DNA from: Gammaproteobacteria bacterium
GTDB taxonomy: Bacteria; Pseudomonadota; Gammaproteobacteria; Steroidobacterales; GCA-2729495
Direction: 5' to 3'
Length of the DNA: 64,000 nt
Assembly (NCBI GenBank): GCA_030746435.1
Contig: JASLMV010000001.1
Coordinates: 120,170 to 184,169, forward strand
Part shown: piece after piece, positions 60,247-64,000 of the stretch
Position numbering within the stretch: the first letter of the stretch is position 1
How the letters are laid out: every line of letters starts with the position of its first letter
Made by a program: the position numbers and the translations under genes
Notes under the pieces: model-generated
The model's input: only the letters and a program-made list of their open reading frames with translations
Database searches by the model: none
Told to the model about the DNA's origin: nothing

Positions 60247-61185
60247 ATGGATACTGAGCATAAAAACAGGCTACTGGTATTGCACCGACTGAAAAATGCG
60301 GCCGGCCAGGGACTGGATGCCAGTTCACTGCGATCGATGCGCGCCAGCGGCTTCGCCCTGGATACCTGCCTGCGCCAGCTCCTGGTCATGGTCGCACCGG
60401 ACTTCCCGGTAGAACTGCCCGGCGCCGATCTGGCGCAGCGGCTGAGCGGACGGCACGCTTACAGTTTCCTGTTGCAGACTGCGACCGGCCTCAACAGTTC
60501 GATCCCCGGCGAGAGCAACATACTCGGCCAGTTTCGCGGCGGCTGGAACAGGTGGCGTGCAGATGCCGATGCGGAAAGCGTCTGCGGACTGACGAGTTAC
60601 ATGCACCGCCTGTTCCGGGACAGCCGGCACATCCGCCGTGAGTACCTGCAGGGTATAGGCGGGTCATCTTACGGGTCACTCGTGCGCAAGCTCCTGCAAC
60701 CCGATCAGCATGCCCGGATACTATTCATAGGTCAGGGCAAACTCGCCCGCTCGGTGCACCCGTTGTTCAGGGACTATGTGACGGCGTTCTGGAACCACCG
60801 GGACAGCGGTGCGAACCCGGAACCCGCAACACTCCGCTTTGCGCCCGATGCCGCTGCGAATGCGGCCGACTGGGCGACCCATATGATCATCACGACGCCG
60901 GCCGATTCGGAGAACGATGGTATATGGGCGAAGCTCGCGGGGCAGCAGGTCAGACACGTGGTGCACCTGGGCCGGCGCCGCGCCGCGCAGGGCATCTGGT
61001 CAGACCCGGAGCATGGGTTCGCCTTCAGCAACCTGGACGACATCTTCGATCTGCGGCGCACTCAGTCGTCACTGCGCTCGGCGCAAATAACCCGGGCCCG
61101 CAGGGCTTGTGAACGCATTGCTGCCGGGCAGGAAACTTTTGCACCCGACCGGTCGCTGGCGGGCGCGCTGGTCCAGGGCGCCTGA
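60247..61185 (+). CDS. hemA: Short, divergent glutamyl-tRNA reductase
   Basis: A 312-residue protein related to HemA, which reduces glutamyl-tRNA to glutamate-1-semialdehyde. Recognisable parts: a catalytic-Cys segment LDTCLRQL (Cys41, for the usual STCNR), GLNSSIPGESNILGQF (for GLDSxxxGExQILGQ), a MHRLFRDSRHIRRE helix, and a nucleotide-binding ILFIGQGKLA. The family is normally over 410 residues; here the NADPH domain looks reduced and the C-terminal dimerisation domain is nearly absent. The asparagine and arginine of the catalytic motif are not conserved in place. Context between cysG and hemC supports the role; activity is not certain. Confidence 0.8.
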   Translation: MDTEHKNRLLVLHRLKNAAGQGLDASSLRSMRASGFALDTCLRQLLVMVAPDFPVELPGADLAQRLSGRHAYSFLLQTATGLNSSIPGESNILGQFRGGWNRWRADADAESVCGLTSYMHRLFRDSRHIRREYLQGIGGSSYGSLVRKLLQPDQHARILFIGQGKLARSVHPLFRDYVTAFWNHRDSGANPEPATLRFAPDAAANAADWATHMIITTPADSENDGIWAKLAGQQVRHVVHLGRRRAAQGIWSDPEHGFAFSNLDDIFDLRRTQSSLRSAQITRARRACERIAAGQETFAPDRSLAGALVQGA

Positions 61186-61187
61186 TC

Positions 61188-62714
61188 GTGGCCAGGCGGA
61201 GGAAGCTCAGACTGGGCACGCGTCCGTCATTGCTGGCAGTCGCCCAGAGCAGGCTGGTCGCGCGCGAACTCGAACGACTCTGCCCGGAACTCGAAGTCGA
61301 ACTGATCGAGGTTCGCACGCGGGGCGATCGCGATCTGCGGACTCCCCTCACCCAGGTGAACGATCCCGGCTTCTTCGCCGCGGAACTCGACGAGGCATTA
61401 CTTGGTGGCGACGTCGATTTCTGCGTGCATTCCCATAAAGATCTCGAGATCGACAGGCATGCGGATATAAAACTCGCGGCTATCCCGGCGCGGGAAAATC
61501 CGCGCGACGCTATTTTGTTCGGCGCAGGTGTACGCGACAAACTCAGGCGGTGCGAAACACTGCACATCGGCTCGTCGTCGCTGCGCAGACAAATAAATGT
61601 CGGCGACTTCCTGCCGCAAGCCCTGCCGAACGCAGGTACACCTGCAAGCATCGAGTTTCACCCGTTGCGCGGGCCCGTCCATGAGCGGCTGGCGCGTATC
61701 GGTGCGGATGCCGGTAAGGAGCGGTTGGACGGCGTGGTGCTCGCACTCGCCGGTCTGGCACGGCTATGGCAGGACCACGACGGCAGGAAAGCCATTGCAC
61801 CTATGCTGGCGGAGGCCCGATGGATGCTCCTGCCACTCACTGAGTGCCCTGCCGCTCCCGGCCAGGGCGCGCTGGCAACAGAATGCTGCACGGCCGACGC
61901 ATCCACACTGCGACTGCTCGCAAGGCTGCATGATCCGAAGAGCGCAGCGCAGGTAAAAGCGGAAGCCGACGCCGTCAAACGCCATGCACTGCAATTCGAA
62001 TCCGCTGTTGGCGCAACCGGTAGTCATGTTCCTGCTTTAGGCCTCGTTACACATATACGCGGCCGCGCGGATACCCGGTTAATTGCGGTCACCGAAAGCC
62101 ACGTGCCTTCGCGGCCCGGCGACGACCGCATCAACGCCTGGACCGGAGAAGACTGGCATCGCTATACCCGGCGGAGGAACCTGAAAACGGCACTTCCTGA
62201 AAGCGGTGCCGTGTTCGCCGCACACTGGCATGCACTCGACGGCCGGCAACTGAACCCGGATGTGCATTGCTGGACCAGCGGCACAACCAGCTGGTTACGG
62301 CTGGCACGCCAGGGCATATGGGTGGAAGGCTGCGCAGACAACCTTGGCTTTGAAGCAATCAAGGCCACCCTGTCCTGCCCGGTACTTGCGTTACCGCCCC
62401 CGCGTGGCTGGACTGCGCTTACCCACACCGATGCCGTCGACGGTTGGCGCCAGGGCGGTGTCGGCAGGGTAGTTGCAACTTATGCAACGGAGATCGACAC
62501 CATGGTCTCCACAGAATTGAATGAGCGGCTTCTTAACTGCACACATTTTTTCTGGGCGAGCGCACGCCAGTACGAAAGCCTGAAAGACCGCGTGCCTTCC
62601 GGCGCGCATCATGCCTGTGGTCCGGGCAAAACACGGGCAGCCCTGCGCGACGCAGGGTTGCACAATGTACAGGCCTTTACATCCCGCCGGGAGTGGCAAC
62701 AATGGCTGGCCTGA
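61188..62714 (+). CDS. hemC: Fused porphobilinogen deaminase and uroporphyrinogen III synthase-like protein
   Basis: A 508-residue protein. Residues 1 to about 300 match HemC, which joins four porphobilinogens: LRLGTRPSLLAVAQS, catalytic Asp85 in VHSHKD, SSLRRQ (Arg133, Arg134), PGQGALATE. The cofactor cysteine expected in the GGCxVP motif is Ser279 (GSHVP, codon 62022-62024), with about nine extra residues before it. Residues about 300-508 are very divergent; the end (FFWASARQYESL, HHACGPGKTRAALRDAG) resembles the C-terminal lobe of HemD, which closes the ring. It starts with GTG two bases after hemA and overlaps hemB. A paralogue with altered chemistry is possible. Confidence 0.82.
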   Translation: MARRRKLRLGTRPSLLAVAQSRLVARELERLCPELEVELIEVRTRGDRDLRTPLTQVNDPGFFAAELDEALLGGDVDFCVHSHKDLEIDRHADIKLAAIPARENPRDAILFGAGVRDKLRRCETLHIGSSSLRRQINVGDFLPQALPNAGTPASIEFHPLRGPVHERLARIGADAGKERLDGVVLALAGLARLWQDHDGRKAIAPMLAEARWMLLPLTECPAAPGQGALATECCTADASTLRLLARLHDPKSAAQVKAEADAVKRHALQFESAVGATGSHVPALGLVTHIRGRADTRLIAVTESHVPSRPGDDRINAWTGEDWHRYTRRRNLKTALPESGAVFAAHWHALDGRQLNPDVHCWTSGTTSWLRLARQGIWVEGCADNLGFEAIKATLSCPVLALPPPRGWTALTHTDAVDGWRQGGVGRVVATYATEIDTMVSTELNERLLNCTHFFWASARQYESLKDRVPSGAHHACGPGKTRAALRDAGLHNVQAFTSRREWQQWLA

Positions 62715-63682
62715 GCCTGCGCCGAACCCGGCTGAATAAGGCAATACGCGAACTGACCCGCGAAGTGCGTCCCGTCGCGGAGCAGTTCATACAACCCCTG
62801 TTTGTCGTCGAGTCGCTGAGCGATCGGGAAGCGGTGCCGGGGCTTAACGATGTATGGCGCGACACCCCGGATTCGCTTATCGGGCAAATAAGGGCCGACC
62901 TGCAACAGGGTGTGAACAAGTTCCTGCTCTTCGGTGTGCCGGCTGAAAAAGCGGCCGACAACTTCGACCACAGTTTTACGGCTGCACAGATTGCCCGCGT
63001 GCGCCACGAATTCGGGGACGATGTGTGGCTCGCAGCGGACGTTTGCCTGTGTTCCTCAACGACGCACGGCCACTGCGGCATCGTCAACGACGCGGGCGAC
63101 CATGTCATAAACGACGCCAGTGTTGCCGCACTGGCTGAGGCGGCGCTGCAGTATGCCCGGGCAGGCGCCGATTGCGTTGCGCCGAGCGACATGATGGACG
63201 GGCGCGTGGCCGCCATCCGTTTGCTGCTCGATAACGCCGGACTCGACCAGGCCCTGATCATGAGTTATTCGGCGAAGTTCCATTCCGGTTTTTATGGCCC
63301 GTTCCGCGTGGCCGCGGACTCGGCGCCCGGGGACAATATCAAACTGACCGACCGCGCCAGCTACCAGATCGATCCGGCACGACCGGGCGATGCTCTCTTA
63401 AGTTCGCAACGGGATGCCGAAGAAGGTGCTGACATACTGATGGTCAAACCCGGCATGCCCTACCTCGATGTACTTGCCGACTTATCCGCACAAATCGCAA
63501 AACCCTGGGCCGTTTACCAGACCAGCGGCGAGTCGGCCGGGCTTGAACTGCTTGCACAAGCCGGTCTCGCGCAGCGCGACCGGTTAAATACGGAAGCCTG
63601 GACCGCATTTCTGCGCGCGGGTGCCGCGATGATCATCAGTTACGACGCGCGCCATGCGCGTGCCTGGCTAAGCAGTGAATAA
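62702..63682 (+). CDS. hemB: Delta-aminolevulinic acid dehydratase (porphobilinogen synthase)
   Basis: A 326-residue enzyme that condenses two 5-aminolevulinates to porphobilinogen. All key residues are present: zinc-site cysteines 115, 117 and 125 in DVCLCSSTTHGHCG, and Schiff-base lysines Lys192 (SYSAKFHSGFYGPFR) and Lys249 (MVKPGMPYLDV). The ATG at 62702 is preferred over an in-frame GTG three codons upstream because GGGAG (62689-62693) lies eight bases before it. It overlaps the hemC-hemD end by 13 bases and its own end overlaps hemL, so the operon is translationally coupled. Confidence 0.96.
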   Translation: MAGLSLRRTRLNKAIRELTREVRPVAEQFIQPLFVVESLSDREAVPGLNDVWRDTPDSLIGQIRADLQQGVNKFLLFGVPAEKAADNFDHSFTAAQIARVRHEFGDDVWLAADVCLCSSTTHGHCGIVNDAGDHVINDASVAALAEAALQYARAGADCVAPSDMMDGRVAAIRLLLDNAGLDQALIMSYSAKFHSGFYGPFRVAADSAPGDNIKLTDRASYQIDPARPGDALLSSQRDAEEGADILMVKPGMPYLDVLADLSAQIAKPWAVYQTSGESAGLELLAQAGLAQRDRLNTEAWTAFLRAGAAMIISYDARHARAWLSSE

Positions 63683-64000
63683 AGCGCCTGAACGTTCAAC
63701 GGAACTGTACAACCGCGCGCTGGCCGTGAGTCCGGGCGGCGTGCATTCGCCTGTAAGAGCATTCGGACAAAGCGGCGGCAACCCGCTTTTTATACAGTCA
63801 GCACAAGGCTCGACCCTGACAGATGTCGATGGCAACACGTACACCGACTTCTGCATGGCCTTCGGTCCGCTAATACTCGGCCACAACGACCCGGCGGTTG
63901 CGGCCGCGGCGCACGCCGCCCTCGACGACGGCTGGAGTTACGGCACGGCTGAACCCTGGTCCCTGGAACTCGCCGAGTTAATCCGGGCACGCATTCCGTG
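63675..64000 (+). CDS. hemL: Glutamate-1-semialdehyde 2,1-aminomutase (3' partial)
   Basis: The first 108 codons of a HemL-type PLP enzyme that turns glutamate-1-semialdehyde into 5-aminolevulinate. Recognisable: LAVSPGGVHSPVRAF, LTDVDGNTYTDFC and GPLILGHNDPAV. The PLP lysine lies beyond the right edge. The start is GTG at 63675, overlapping the hemB stop by eight bases. It supplies the missing step between the HemA-like and HemB proteins. Confidence 0.9.
   Translation, partial: MNKAPERSTELYNRALAVSPGGVHSPVRAFGQSGGNPLFIQSAQGSTLTDVDGNTYTDFCMAFGPLILGHNDPAVAAAAHAALDDGWSYGTAEPWSLELAELIRARIP

Noticed and set aside
61188-62714. hemC-hemD as a decayed pseudogene
   Set aside because: The frame is intact over 508 codons, overlaps functional-looking hemB and keeps catalytic Asp and Arg residues; a single Cys-to-Ser change is not decay.

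Overview
The window comes from a moderately GC-rich proteobacterial chromosome, most likely a gammaproteobacterium. The CysB-type regulator, the fused CysG siroheme synthase, the PAPS-type CysH and the YbdL/YafV-like pair are all close to gammaproteobacterial proteins. The species cannot be named from sequence alone. No rRNA, tRNA, insertion sequence, phage gene or CRISPR array was seen.

Region 1 (1-38.7 kb) is the end of a large nonribosomal peptide synthetase (NRPS) locus. Three co-directional, nearly abutting or overlapping genes encode 11 visible modules. The first gene is cut by the left edge. Specificity residues read by eye suggest ...Pro-(D-X)-Gly-Pro*-Pro*-(D-Ser)-X-Pro*-Pro-Ala-Pro, where Pro* marks a proline-type pocket with Gln instead of His at position 322. 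Six of 11 adenylation domains are of one proline-type lineage, apparently spread by internal duplication. The last module ends in a carrier domain with no thioesterase. A stand-alone thioesterase gene lies convergent to it, sharing the stop-codon bases.

Region 2 (38.8-44.3 kb) holds a translationally coupled methionine-type aminotransferase, omega-amidase and MFS exporter. A lipoprotein hydrolase, a DUF1761 membrane protein and a class I glutamine amidotransferase-like protein follow.

Region 3 (44.3-47.5 kb) is a copper operon: a MerR-family regulator, a CopA-type Cu(I) P-type ATPase and a CopZ-like chaperone, behind a long-spacer MerR-type promoter. Region 4 (47.5-54.3 kb, minus strand) is a probable operon of three related MFS transporters, an aldehyde dehydrogenase and a secreted hydrolase. 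A paraoxonase-like lactonase and heme O synthase (CyoE) follow.

Region 5 (56.4-64 kb) joins sulfate assimilation to tetrapyrrole synthesis. cysH and a cysB-like gene are followed by a tightly packed operon: cysG, a short divergent hemA, a hemC-hemD fusion, hemB, and hemL (cut by the right edge). Together these would cover every step from glutamyl-tRNA to siroheme. The HemC half has Ser where the cofactor-binding Cys should be. A small leader ORF with a good ribosome site precedes cysG, and a shared GTTATAGCGC motif lies upstream of both cysH and cysG.
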